The notes under the pieces are model-generated. The model saw only the letters and a list, made by a program, of their open reading frames with translations. It had not been told where the DNA came from and searched no databases. A DNA stretch of 64,000 nt from Circinella minor (lineage: Eukaryota; Mucoromycota; Mucoromycetes; Mucorales; Lichtheimiaceae), in assembly GCA_016758965.1 (NCBI GenBank), contig JAEPRB010000001.1:372001-436000 (forward strand), written 5' to 3'. The translations under genes and the position numbers were made by a program. Shown piece after piece: positions 50,865 through 63,924 of the stretch. The number at the start of each line of letters is the position of its first letter. Positions within the stretch are counted from its first letter, which is position 1.

Positions 50865-51909
50865 CTTGATTGTTTTCAGATAACTCGATTGTTTTAGAAA
50901 AAAAGAATCTTTTTTTTTTTTTTTTTTTTTTTACATTGATATATTTAATATTTAAAATATTATATATATTTTGGAGTATACAAAACAAGTTTCATTGAGA
51001 AACTGTATCATAAAACCTCCTCCACTCAAACAAAATGTTAAAAGTATACCCTACCTTCCTTATTATCTAGAAAAGAGAAGGAAACAGACAATGTGCAAAC
51101 GCCACTCGCACTTTTATGTTGAAAAATTTTTTTCACCGTCAGCAAAAATCTTTCCCCCTCATTTCACTCCGATTACCAAATATGGATTTTGCTGCGACAA
51201 GACTTTATATATGTTTCTATGGTAACCCTTTCTGGTCAATATTTTTAGTTATTTAAAAATTGATAACTAAAAGAAGTATTATTTAAAATAGTTTTTCTTT
51301 TAAAAAAAAAATAAAAGAAATGAGATTTGTATTATTTTAAAAAGTTTATTTTTTTAGTTTAATGCGTCTTCTAGAAAAATAGTATAATTCAAATTTATAT
51401 ATATATGAAAAAACATGATAAGGAAACTACCTATGATTTTATCATATCAACATGCTTTTTTTTTTAGTTTGATAAAATGTTGTCAATTGAACTCAAATTC
51501 AATAAAAAAAACATCGGCCAATCATATATCAGATTTCTTTATCATAATGGTTTAATAATAAAACATTAAAAAAGGTGAGAGGAAGGGGGGGAAGAAAACA
51601 ATAATAATCATATATATATATATATATAATATAAATGTTGGTTGTAAAAAACTTCTCGACAGTAAAAAAAAAAAAAAAAAAAAGGAAATGGGAGATAAAC
51701 AAAAATTAATTGGGAAAAAGAATTAAAAGGTTTTGTAGTTGTAATGAGGTATTTTTTTTTTGTTCATGTTTGGTGTATATAGTGTGTGATGTTTCGTATA
51801 TTCTGATCTAAGCACAAGTCGTTAAAGAAAAAAAAATAGATGTCGAGGTTTTTTTTTTCTTTTTAATAATAATAATAATAATAATAATAATAGTACGGAG
51901 TCATTCTCA
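50865..51909. promoter_or_regulatory. upstream region of eS31 fusion and 3' flank of UBC7
   Basis: A T-run of about 20 lies at 50911-50932, close to the start of the ribosomal gene, as is common for T-rich fungal ribosomal promoters. TA tracts occur near 51610-51628 and an ATA/TAA repeat near 51864-51892. No specific site identified. Confidence 0.45.
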
Positions 51910-52783
51910 TTACAATCCAAGAGTTTTCATTGCATTTTGACGAACAATTTCATTATATCGTTCACGATCCGTTCGCCAAATTTTCTATATATATATAAAA
52001 CAATCAAAGATATCTTTATTAATATATACACTTCTTTAGTCCATTATTATTATTCATTCATTTTACTTACACAAGCATCTACATTGGCACCACTTTCATC
52101 ATTAGGTTCTATTAAAATTTGATAAGATTAATTTTTTTTCAATAATTTTTCCCTCCCCCCCCCATATATATTATCGAGATAAAAAAAAAATACGAACCAG
52201 CTAACATGCTCACAACACTTAATAAAATCTTTTCTACACTTTGTACTGGACTCCAACGTTCTGAACTACTTTCATACATATTAGGATCATCACCAGGGGC
52301 ATGTAAAATTGAAATACATACAGTTCCATTCGCGTATACATTAGGATGAAAGAAATCACATGTAAATTTCATAGTAGGAGGACTTAATGGATAATCTTTT
52401 GGAAAAGTAAGTGTAGCTGGAAATAATCCTCCTTCAAAAGGTGTACCTTCAGGTCCACTATAAAAATAGAAATCATTTCCAATATATCAATATTTCATTT
52501 GGATACATTGTTTTTTTTTTTGGGTCCCCCTCCTCTAACATAAATAAACACACACACATACGCAATAAGAGCTTCCCATTCAAAAAAGTTATTTTCGTCA
52601 ATGGGTCCTAAATTATTTTTTTAAAAAAAAAAAGATGAAAAAATAAAAAATTAATAATTAATTATATACATCTTTCAATGAGTTATTTTAAGGACCATTT
52701 ATATTCTATTAATTATTATTTACCTGCTGTGATGCCTTCGGGAGCATTCAAAGTTAACTCTATAAAAAATTAAATATAACATT

Positions 52784-52818
<35 letters not shown>

Positions 52819-52912
52819 AAAACATTAAAAATATATAGGAATAATAATGACCTCGATATTCTGTCATGAGACGTTTTAAAGCGGTTGATCCAGTATTTCT
52901 GTTTCCATACAT
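51910..52912 (-). CDS. UBC7: Ubc7/UBE2G2 ubiquitin-conjugating enzyme
   Basis: E2 enzyme of endoplasmic-reticulum-associated degradation, working with Hrd1/Doa10-type ligases and a Cue1-like tether. Six exons: 52912-52852, 52759-52724, 52607-52562, 52457-52198, 52108-52071, 51984-51910, giving 171 residues. Seen: HPN at 85-87, catalytic Cys95 in GTVCISIL, the Ubc7/Cdc34-type acidic loop ([17 protein letters not shown]), [13 protein letters not shown], and the C-terminus ending in LGL as in UBE2G2. The first donor (GTCATT) is weak, but the frame and family alignment ([14 protein letters not shown]) require it. The N-terminus is about six residues longer than the human form. Confidence 0.94.
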
Positions 52913-53090
52913 GGTCTTAATAAGTTATATATATATATATATATATATTTAAAGAAAAAAAAAGTAAAAAGTAGTTCTAACTTGGGGTAACAGGTTATAT
53001 ACAGTAGTAAAAAAAAAAAAAAAAACTGAGTTTAATTATAAAAGAGGGGAAGGAACGTAATAGTTTCTATATATGGTAAATATAGAGTTC

Positions 53091-54272
53091 TTAAGAATAT
53101 TTAATATCAAAAGTCCATAAATCTCTTGCACAAAAAATATCTTTATCCCTTTCTTGACCTAATATATGAATGGCATGATGTCGAATTTCTTCCATAATCA
53201 TTTTACTTTCATTATTTTTATCATCATCTCCTTTATATCTAGCACTAAAATGAGTCAAAATTAATTTTTTTGCATTCATTTTTTTTGCCAAATGAGCTGC
53301 CATTTGTGGAGTGGAATGTCCATGAGAAATAGCACGTTCTTCTACTTGTTTTAATAATTCTTTTTCATCCCATCCTTCTTCTTTTTCTTCACTAGGTAAA
53401 TCCAATTGAGTCAATGCATTGGTAGCTTCATGAATTAATACATGAGGATGATTCGATATAGGTAATATGGAAGAAGCATCACATGTATCTCCCAAAATAA
53501 CAATTTGTCGTCCAGGTCGTTGTATCGGTGGTTCCAAAATCTCTCCATCCGGTAAAATAATTTGTTTTTGTGTACGTTGTAATTCACCCAAAAGAACCAT
53601 TGGATTTTTATATCCTTTTTCTAATAATGCTTTGGTATTTTTTTTAATTTTGGGTATAATAATTGTATGATCTAATTTTCCAAGTTGATAAGGTTCTTGA
53701 ATGACATAACCAAAAGAAGGAATCGAATGTTGAATAGGAGCAGCACGTACAATCCATTTCTCTTTTTCTTCTTTTTTTACAGTATCCATGTATAAGGGTA
53801 AATCAAATACATTATTATTCATAGGAATATTCATTCCTATTTCTTCATCTGGATGAAATTTTTCTTCTTGTTCTTCTTCTTCTCCTTCCATCATCAATTC
53901 ATGAACTCGATAATGACGTCCAAGACGTGAATAAGTGGATTGAAGTGCTACACGTAACCAATGACGTAAAGGACGTGGTCCATAAATATCAATAATATCA
54001 TTATTGGTACGATGACTATTCATATTTTCGGATAAGGTACATAATAAAGGAGGTAAACCGAAACAATGATCCCCATGCATATGAGTAATAAAAATTTTAG
54101 AAATACGTCCCATTTTTAATTTACTTTTTTGAAGTTGATGTTGTGTTGCTTCACCTGCATCAAATAACCAAATGTCACCATCAGCTCGAAAAGCCATAGA
54201 TTGATGATTACGTGTTGCACTCGGTTGTGCACTCCCTGTACCCAAAAAAGTAATATCAATGGGAACTACCAT
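53091..54272 (-). CDS. short-form RNase Z (tRNA 3' endonuclease)
   Basis: Metallo-beta-lactamase-fold endonuclease that removes tRNA 3' trailers. A single exon of 393 residues. Seen: LGTGSAQPSATRN at the N-terminus, the metal motif HMHGDH with His64, His66, Asp68 and His69, GDTCD and HEATN in the second half, GHSTPQMAAHLAK, and LTHFSARY. The length fits the short (ELAC1/bacterial) type rather than the about 800-residue long form. Two charged, less conserved insertions (EGEEEEQEEKF near 130 and a Lys-rich loop near 205) enlarge it. It lies 178 bases from the UBC7 start on the same strand and 290 bases from the chitin synthase stop. Localisation signals were not evident. Confidence 0.93.
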   Translation of the reverse strand: MVVPIDITFLGTGSAQPSATRNHQSMAFRADGDIWLFDAGEATQHQLQKSKLKMGRISKIFITHMHGDHCFGLPPLLCTLSENMNSHRTNNDIIDIYGPRPLRHWLRVALQSTYSRLGRHYRVHELMMEGEEEEQEEKFHPDEEIGMNIPMNNNVFDLPLYMDTVKKEEKEKWIVRAAPIQHSIPSFGYVIQEPYQLGKLDHTIIIPKIKKNTKALLEKGYKNPMVLLGELQRTQKQIILPDGEILEPPIQRPGRQIVILGDTCDASSILPISNHPHVLIHEATNALTQLDLPSEEKEEGWDEKELLKQVEERAISHGHSTPQMAAHLAKKMNAKKLILTHFSARYKGDDDKNNESKMIMEEIRHHAIHILGQERDKDIFCARDLWTFDIKYS

Positions 54273-54562
54273 TTTACTCGATTGAAAAAAAACGGGAAAA
54301 GTATAAGAATTTTTTTTTTTTTTTTTTTTTGCTGATTCTTAAAAATAAATAATACCCAAAAATAGAGAGGTGTACTTTATATTATATCACAAGACAAAAA
54401 AAAAACATCCCAATTCTTGATTTTTTTTTTTTTTTTTTAAGAAAAAATGACAACAAATATAAGTTAAAAATACAAAAGCAAAAAACTATAGAATGAAGGT
54501 ATATAATAGATAATAATAAAATGTACGTAGATTATAATATGTTAAAAAAGGAAATGGTTGGA

Positions 54563-57500
54563 CTAATCTTCTTCATGAGGTGGAGGTATGGGTGGTAGTT
54601 TTTGATCAGGTTTTGGAATAGGTAATGGTTTATTATCTTTATCTGTTGTAGTATCCGTAGTTTTTGATGGGGGTGTAGGTAATTCCTTGTCCTTTTTCTT
54701 ATCGTTATTAGTGTTATTCGTAGATGTCATTGTTGTTGGAGGAACTGTTGCCAAGGGAGATGAAGTGTGAGGTGATTTGTTAGATGCTACTCCTGTTGTT
54801 GGAGGTGATCTATTACTGCTGGTACTAGTGGAAGTGGGTAATGGACTTGTCATCGTATTACTACTACTACTACTATTGGTATTATTTTCAGTTGTAGTAT
54901 TTTCAGAAACTGATAGTGGTTGTTGTGGTAATAATGGGATATTTATGTGCTGTTCTTCTGATGAAGGTGTTGTACTTTGTGATAAAGGAGAACTATGTTG
55001 AGGTAATGTTCGATCCGTGGATGAAGTTGATGATAAAGTACCACCATTACCTTTAGCTCTTAGCATAGGTGTATAATACTGGGGCTGTTGTTGTTGTTGT
55101 ACTGGAGCTACAGAGGGTTGTGTTGGTGATGATATACCTCGTGATCTTTCTGGGGTCGGTGTGGATGGAGGAATTTTTGATCTTGTTGAATTAGGTTTAT
55201 GATGAGGTGCTGGATTAGCCCAATCAGAGGATGAAGTACTTTGACTTTTAAATGAAATGGGTTCGATTGATGTTGAGGGAATCATATTTATGGGTGTGGA
55301 TGCAGATGACGACGAAGATGGAGTAGAAACGACGGGTGTATTATTATAATTAGGATATCGATCATTCCCTCGTGGTGGTGTATTTAAACTCGACATTTGC
55401 ATTGGTGGATCCGATAATTGAACTGGAGGATGTCTAATCGCTTGAAAATCCATTTCAGCCAAAGGTGCTTCACTATCACTGGATCCAGTCGAACCATTCT
55501 TTTTACTAGCATGAGAAGATTGTTGAAATAAAGATTCTCTAAAAATATCCACACTTTTTGGACGTTCCAAAAATTTAGGTATAGGTAAATTATGTTCCAA
55601 AGCTAAATGAATACGACGTTCTTTTTCATATTCACTCCATTTTTTCATTACAATACGACTTGAATCAAATTGACCTGTTGGATCGACACCATGACCTCGA
55701 TCTTTTTCACTTCCTTCCACTTTACGTGTGTCACCCCACGAAAAGTCATCAAAATGCCAATAAGCATACATGGGCAACACGAAATTCCAAATAGGTAAAC
55801 TGATTAAATAAATAAGCATCCATCCAACATAAACCACTTTACGACTTGTCATGACAATGAGGACAGCAGGTAAACCAAGAATAAGAGCCAATAAAACAAG
55901 TGGAATGATGGCCGGTTGACCCATAATAGCCAAAATGATTAAATAGAGTGTAAATGCAATAGCTGCTGGTAATGCAAGGGTACCGACTAATTCCATAAAT
56001 ACAACAAATTGCATAGAAAAACAAAATGTACCACATAAATCATGAACGAATAATAATTCCATTAGATTATGAATTGTTGAATTAATCCATCGACGTCGTT
56101 GAGATAAAAGAACTTTAAAACTGTCAGGTACAACTGTTTTACATCTATAATAGGTTGTTTTGTTTGTTTATCGAAAAAGCAAATTAAAATAGTTAATCAC
56201 AATTGTACTTTGAAAGTAAACATTGGCCTATTTCCATAACCCACACACATCCACATACACACATATATATATGCATATATGTATATTTTCACCACGTTAC
56301 TAATTTTTTTTTTTTTTTTCAAAACAAAACAAAAGAAAAACTTACACTGCTTGAGGAACAAACATCATTTTACGATTTGGAAAAATTTTTAACATAAGCG
56401 TTGAAAGATAACGATCTTCACCTAACAAGAGTAAATTCTTTTTATGTAATGTATCTACTACATTTTCAGAATAATGTTGAACAACATCTGGATTGGCAAG
56501 TACGGGTACCCAATATCCTGTTGGACCTTTCGGAGCCTTGATCCGATACATACAAAAACATCCAGGTAAACATGTGACACCACCAAAGATAGCTTCAAAT
56601 GCTTTGTTCATATGATGTGAAATATAATATTCAAATACTACGGTAAAATAATTCAAAATTAATCCAATTTCCCCCCCCCCAATTCCAAAACAATTTTTTT
56701 TTAGTACGTACTTTTTTTTTTTTCTAAAAATAATAAAAAAAATGGTACAAATAATGGTATAAAAAGAAGGAATTTCTCCCAGTGTTTACCTTGAATCATG
56801 CTAACCCAACTGTCTGTTTTATTAGCAATTTTTGTTTCACCACAAAGACCTGAAATTTCAGGATCTTTGACACAACAAGAGATCATACGTGATAATGCAT
56901 CTGGATAAAGTTTTGTATCTGCATCTACCATTAAACAAATTTCATAACTATCTGCTGGAACACCTGTAACACGCCAAACATGATTAAAAAATTCATATTC
57001 CATCTGTGTTAATCGTTCATCAAAGATGACCTTTTGCATAAATTGCATTAAAATAATTTGTGAATCACGTTTGCCTCGATTGCCAGGTTTAGGTTCTGAT
57101 GCTTCTTCTGGTGTACCACATTTAACAATAGTGACCATAGGAACACGTTGTTGATGGACTGGATCGACTGTTTCGTTCTTGTATTTATAATAACCTGCAT
57201 ATACTTTTGCCATATTGTTTTGTTTGGATCCATCAGCTATAGCAATATAATGAGCAGGTTGGACTTGGTGAGGTGGAATAATGAAATCTCGCATCATGGA
57301 TAAACACGCATCCGGTGTAGATTGATTATTCCCACTTCCTGTAATAATACCATCACAAATAACTAAAATAAGTTTATGTGAATTGGGATAATCACTTGTA
57401 GCAATGGAATCTAAGGTCGTACGAATGCCTTCTTCTCCTTCAGAATAACAAGTGACAAGACAGACCGTATGGGCTAATGGGAATTTAAAAGGCATATAAT

Positions 57501-59138
57501 CAGCAGAAGGTTGAGGAACGACATGAGGTGAAAGTGGAAATGGACAACTAAAGGTGGTGGCTGCTGAAGATGACATATCGGATGAAGAAATAGATGAACG
57601 TCTTGGAGTCATATCACCTGGTGTAGATGAAAAAAGTCGACTGGAAGGAGAAGGAATCATATACATAGATTGTCGACTTAAACCCGTTCTGTTATAATTT
57701 CACAAGAAAAAAAAAAGTTTCCACCCCCAATCCCCATAATTAGAACCCATGTTGATTAATAACTTAAGATAGAAAAATAAAAATAAAAGATATATATATA
57801 TATATATATATATAATACTTACGTAGAATTATTTTTCCAATAAGGAGAAGGACCTCGCTCAGCATCAAAACGCATGACATTCTGTGGCTGTGTAAATCGT
57901 GAAGTTTGTGGCAAAATGGATTTTTTCTTGTTTTGAAGATTAATTTGTGAATTCATATAAGGTTTGATAGGCATCGGTCCAGTGGTTGTAATATGACGAC
58001 TCCAATCTTCAATTTCAGCTTGACGTTTCATTCGTTCAGCATAGGATTGTCCTTCTTTAAAATTACCCAAACGCCATGAAAAAAACCAACCAAAAGAAAC
58101 AGCCAAGAAAAATTTGGTAAGAATGACACCTAAAATAACAGCAAGGGAAAGATATAAAACAATTTGGGATGCCATACAACCAATACTGATGGTATCCACG
58201 GATCCTACTTTAATAATGGATGCAAGACATTCTGCTTCTCGTTCCCAATCACTATTTGTATTTCGACGGGATGCCAAAGCCCGTGTTATATCTTGACCAC
58301 CAAAAGAAGTTTCATTAGCGAGAATAGATTCAATGAATCCACCACTTGGATACGTTGTACTTGATGGTAAAGATTTTAAAAGACGTAAATTTAAAACATC
58401 TCTTTATAAATATTTCAAAAAAAAAAAAAAAAAAGATTAGCATAAATAAGATTATTCTTTTGTTTATATACTTTTTGTATTACAAATAGAGAGGAAAAAA
58501 AAAAAAAAAAAGAGGTTTATATCTTACCCGTTATATACCATAAGATGGGTCATTTCATTAATAAGATCCCAATCATAATAAACACGTAAAGACTTATCAA
58601 ATCCTCCTTGAGATTTAGGTACCCCTTGATCACGAAATGAAGTATACATATTTCTTGCTGTAGAAGTGAAATGACATTGTGTTTGATTTGAAAATGTGGA
58701 TGGATCAGGAACATCTGTTGTATTTGGATTAAATAATTGACATGGAAAATAAACGGTGCCTGCATTTCCAAAAATATCTGTACATGCTGTTTGCGTTGTA
58801 TCTTGAAATAAAAGAGAGGCATCCATCCCTCCTGCATTCACTGGAGAATACATAATATTGGTATTATCACTTGTTTGTCCATTGATAGGAGGATGACTAT
58901 TCCAATCTGATAATAAATACGCCCATCCTTGAATAATGACATAACCTGTATTGACGTGTCCACCTTGAACAGATTCTGGAGGTGTTGGACAAATAGCTTG
59001 TGTAAATCCAAATGTTAAAAAACCAACAAATCCCATTACCAAAGCAATAAATGATATTAAACCCATTTTTTCTCTCCATGCCATATGGGCTGGTCCTGCT
59101 GGTATACCTGTAATTATCGTTTTTTTTATTATTATTAT

Positions 59139-59170
<32 letters not shown>

Positions 59171-59928
59171 CATGATCATTATTAGAGTCATACTAAATTC
59201 TCACAAAATACTCTAACAACAACAAAAAAAAAAAAAAAAAAAAGGAGGTAGAGGGGGGGAGGGGGAAAGAAATAAAACTTACCCACTGCTGATAATACAC
59301 TACCAGGTATACAACAAGTTAATAGACGACAATAAAATAACCATGGATTGGGTAATGTTTTCCAGAAACTTTCTTGATATTCCATATTTACTGCTCCTCC
59401 TTGTTCCGACATACCTCCGCCAGCAACAATATGCCGTCGAGGATCTTCATTTTCATCTTTTTCTTCCCGCCCTAAAATACTTTTGCCACGTCGTACAAAA
59501 CTCATTTTACGGCCTACAGTAGTTCGTCTTTCTATACTACTACTACTACCACTCGCCTGTGATTGTGGTTGTGGTTGATTTCCTGTTGTACTTGGAACAA
59601 CACTTTCTTTTCCTCTTTTACTTGCATGACGTCGATAATGATATTGTCTATGATTTTCATCTACACGTTCACGTTCAGGTCGAACAAGTGATTTTTGACG
59701 TCTTGGACGTTGGGATGATTGTGATTGTAATAAATAACTATTATCTGTGGCTGAACTACTACCCACAACAGCGCCACTTTGGTTTATTCCTGCATTATAA
59801 AATTGACCCTGTGGATGTTGACGATAGTGTTGTTGTTGGTGATAATTTACATGTATATGTTGCTGAGACAGTTGTTGTTGTGGTTGTGGTGGTGGTGGTG
59901 GTGGTGGTGGTGGTGGACGACGATCCAT
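54563..59928 (-). CDS. class IV (Chs3-type) chitin synthase
   Basis: Family 2 glycosyltransferase that makes cell-wall chitin from UDP-GlcNAc at the plasma membrane. Exons: 59928-59283, 59107-58528, 58401-57823, 57688-56790, 56637-56346, 56144-54563, giving 1525 residues. Seen: a poly-Pro/Gln N-terminus, AWREK before the first membrane helices, an extracellular region with several N-glycosylation-type sites, another membrane pair, then the catalytic core [46 protein letters not shown] and [13 protein letters not shown], followed by several C-terminal membrane helices. A long Ser/Thr/Pro-rich tail (about 330 residues) is unusual in size. The Chs3/class IV call rests on overall layout. The activator Skt5 is encoded at 8649. 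Confidence 0.95.
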
Positions 59929-62900
59929 ATTATTATTATTATTATTATTTTTTAAAAAAAAGATATTAAATGTGCTGCTATGTAATAATAATAATAATAA
60001 TAGAAAATGAATATATATATATATATGAATATGCACAAATAATATTATTCTTATTTATGCATGAAAGAAAATAAAACAGAGTAAAAGAGAGAAAGAATAG
60101 AAGAAAGTGAGAAAAGAAGAAAGAGAAAAGAAGAAAAAAAAAAAGAGTTGATTAATTTTCTGTGTTCAGTAGTAGTACGTAGTAATAGCTTAAGTTTTTT
60201 TTTTTTTTTTTTAGTTTGAGTTGCTGCATTAAGTGGTTCACTCATGACATTTTTTTTTTGTTTTTGGAAGCCCTTGGCATTATAACCCTACTTTATGGAA
60301 CACAACAGATTTGTTATTTTATTTTTCTGTGTACTAAAAATATCAAAAAAAAAAAAACCTTTTAAGTTATAACAGAATAATAAAGAACCCCCACAATAAG
60401 TGTTACAGTTAAAATATCTCTTTCCTCTCTACTGTAACCCCCCCACCCCACCCCCCAAATAAAATAAATAATTTGTTGTTTTTCCTCTTTGTTAATATTA
60501 ATAAAAACTTATAACCATTTATTCAAAATAAATAATATTACGTATAAATACGTGGTACGTATCTCCTTAAAATAATAAACCTTTTATTATTATTATTTGA
60601 TTGTTTCAACCTAAATAATCAAATCGGAACATTCAAAAGCTCTTTTTTTTTTTTTTTTTTTAGTAATTTATTTGGAAACATAAAGAAATTTTTTTTTTCG
60701 ATTTGTACTTAAGTTATATTTACGAAATATGGTCAAGGCGCGTAAACTTTATTTTCACTTATACATGAACATTGTAACACAAGATGATTTTTATAGTTAA
60801 ATGGAACTTTTCATAATAAATTTAGGATCGACCCTTAGTAAAAAGTACTTATTATAAGTTTTTTTTTTGATTAATGTAGTTTAAATATAATTACTGTATT
60901 TATGATCTAGTTACTTTTTAATAAAACGAATGCATAAAAATGAATTTTTATTTTTCAGGGGAAGAGAGGAAAACAAAGAACCGCATATGCAGTAACACCT
61001 TATAAAAACAACAAAAAACACACTAATAAAAAAAAAAAAAAAACTCTGTTATCCAGATACAAAGAGAAACCCTAATAAATGCATTTATAATACTCCGCGT
61101 CATCATGAATATACAATGACGACATGAAATACTACGTATAATATCCTCTACTTGTCTTTCTTTTAGAACTTTATATTATTTTTTTATATAAAGAAAAAGA
61201 ATTGATAATTCAAATATTTTATTGTGAAACACGAAATAAATGATTATTTTATTCATAAGAGAACAATAATAAATATAATAATTACAAAGTACTACGAATG
61301 TATAAATTATTGTGTTTTGTTATATAAATCAATAATGGGTGATATTGTCAATGGGTGGTTTTTGTCAATAAGTATCACAAAAAATATTAATGTACCATGT
61401 GAAAGTTTTTTTTTTTTTTTTTTGGTTACCCAATAATATAGAAATGATATATAAATTAATCTTGATCTCCTTTTCTATTGTTATGTCACACACGTTGATT
61501 GACGGTCGGTTACAATAACTTATAATTGTTTCTTTTTACAATGATAAATATATTTTTGAGCTTAATCTTTTATTTCATACTACCCTATGCAAGAACATTT
61601 ATCATTATTCCTTCTTGTTTTCACATAATTCAATAAATTATACATTTACATATTATAAAAGAGGACAATAATAGAAAAATACCATGGCAACAATGAATTA
61701 TGTAAATCTAAATGAGATCATGAGGAATTTTATTTTTTATTGGATGATGTATATTATACTGGTTAAAAAAAAGTTCTCAACTCGGTCTTTATTACGCATT
61801 TGGACGTTGATCTGTAAGAAAATAAATAGTTAATTTAAATCATGATACATATAAAAGAGTTTTCTTTTATTTTTGAACAAGTGTGATATACGATTTTTTT
61901 TTCTATAAATATGTGTTAAATCATGCATCTTGAATATTATTATTATTGTTACGTACGTATTGACCTTCGCCAATAAAATTCTTCATTGTTACGTACGTAC
62001 GTACGTAGTATATATTTTTTTATTTCTTTTCCATCTATTCAGTTTATACTATATATACGTATTATTTGATGGATTATCTCACTCTTTTTTTTTTTTTTAC
62101 CATATTTTGCTTACCTATCTGTTTTAAAAAAAATATATTTCTATTACATACTTTCCTGACTTGTTTTTTATTTATCTCCTTTCAATATCCACTGTGAATG
62201 ATATTGAAAACATAAATGTCATACACTTTTTTTTTTATAATTGCAAATCTTATTGTATTATGTATTTGTAAGACTCGCAACGTTAAAGATTATATAGTTT
62301 AACACCAAACAAGCAAATTATCAAATATAAGTACCAAGTCAATTTATTAAAAGTAGGTATAAGGGGAGGGATGATATGTAAGATTATTATGAAAAGAAAT
62401 TGAGTACGTAATACAGTCTATAATACGTATATGTTTATCATAGTAAAATAAAAGTTGTCAATGCAACGTATGGGTTCATATTTACACGATACGTACGTTT
62501 GATCTTATAATATTTTTATTTGGCTTTTCTTAGAGAGAGTGTTATATAAAGGATTTGGATAAAGAATTCAAAGAAACGCATGGTTTTTTTTTGAAGCCGT
62601 TGAATTGTCGAGTTGAAAGGGTTGAGATATTGACTGTTCTCAAATTCGTGATTATGTGAAAGAAGACATGACACTTTTTGAAAAATAACTATTTAGAAGT
62701 GAAGAGTAACATAATAAAATATAAAAGTCGTATAACATTCGAAAGACAGTAAAGAAAAACTACATGTATAGAAGCCATCAACAAATTCGCAATTCGTTTA
62801 AAATGTAAACAAAACGTGATTATGTAAAATTAATTTATATATACCAATATATTGACAATAAGAAAACACAACCATCTGATTCAGCTTTAGATCTTAAAAA

Positions 62901-62949
62901 GCTATTATAAGTACCTTCATCATTCGACGTTAGATTATGTGCATTCTTA
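59929..62949. other. 3-kb gene-poor region upstream of chitin synthase
   Basis: Probably includes the chitin synthase promoter. ATT/TAA repeats at 59928-60002, TA tract near 60010-60026, T-runs near 60195 and 60642, C-rich runs near 60438-60456, and ACGTACGT repeats near 61950-62008. Open frames here are short and AT-driven. No RNA gene recognised. Confidence 0.5.
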
Positions 62950-63225
62950 TGATGGCAGCCTACCAGCTGCACCCATCGGTCCAAGGTCGGCCAACCATCC
63001 AGGCCGGGCTGCTATTCACTATTGAAATTATTAATAACAACGATGAAAGGAACCACCACAAGACGCACCTCTTGTACCGCTGAATCTGGGAGGATTATCT
63101 TTCGTGTCATGTTAAGCATACACTTCCGCGATACTAGCCTACCTGGGAACCACCGGCAACCTGTTAAGTCGTCGAAAAAGATAATTCTCTTTGAAGTCGC
63201 CACCAATGGCACCTCTTCCAAATAA
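62950..63225. other. GC-shifted island, unknown origin
   Basis: About 275 bases clearly richer in G and C than the surroundings, open on both strands (63012-63221 minus and 63022-63225 plus). The minus-strand reading includes CRWFPGRLVSRKCMLNM, and beyond its stop QPGLDGWPTLDRWVQLVG. No family recognised. It could be a transposon fragment. Confidence 0.35.
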
Positions 63226-63924
63226 CGTTCCTCGTCAAATAAGAAATTGAAAAGGATAAAAGTAGAGAATACATAAAAAGTAGAATAACTCGCTTTTATT
63301 TATTATTGTTTGAAGATAAAGAAAAAATGAAAAAAAAAGCACGGTGGTGACAACAAATACGCATATTATTCATCTTCCGTTATTTAAACAGTCTCCTCGA
63401 CCATGTGTTTTTATTAATAGGTAAGGTGGTTACCAATTTTTTTTCCATGCTTATGACGAAATCAGGTTGAGATTGCTCTGCAAAATCCAAATTAGTGTAT
63501 GCTTTTTTTGGTTGTGTTGCTGTGTTACAAAAAAAAAAAGTTATTTTATGCCGAACTTCCCTGCTCTGTCATGTACATGAAGTAAAAACTTTCCAACATT
63601 TTGATTGTGTGAGATCACGATAAGCAACAATCATTCATGTCAAAGATAAAACTTCTTTATTTCTGATTACTGCCATAGTATGCAATATACATTTAAATAT
63701 AGCTGAATTTTTTCATTAAAATGATATAAGATGTTATTATGAAATGTTGTCAATGTTTTGAATGGAAAAAAAAAAAAAAACTAGAATTTTATATTAAAAG
63801 GCCACAAAGTTAGCTTCAAAACAATTTCTTCTCTGATTAACTACTTTTTAAATCCGTTTTGAATATCTGTTCGTGAAATTTGAGACACCTTATTTTATAT
63901 TACATAGATATGAGCCTTCTTCAT
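63226..63924. other. AT-rich region, nothing recognised
   Basis: No open frame of note and no repeat apart from short A-runs near 63529 and 63765. Confidence 0.5.

Noticed and set aside
59559..59969. 136-codon plus-strand frame of Val/Asp/Tyr repeats
   Set aside because: Antisense of the poly-Pro/Gln N-terminus of the chitin synthase.
60051..60245. Possible upstream first exon for the chitin synthase (MSEPLNAATQT...)
   Set aside because: No donor site follows before a poly-A run, and the stretch then becomes low complexity; the ATG at 59928 is a better start.
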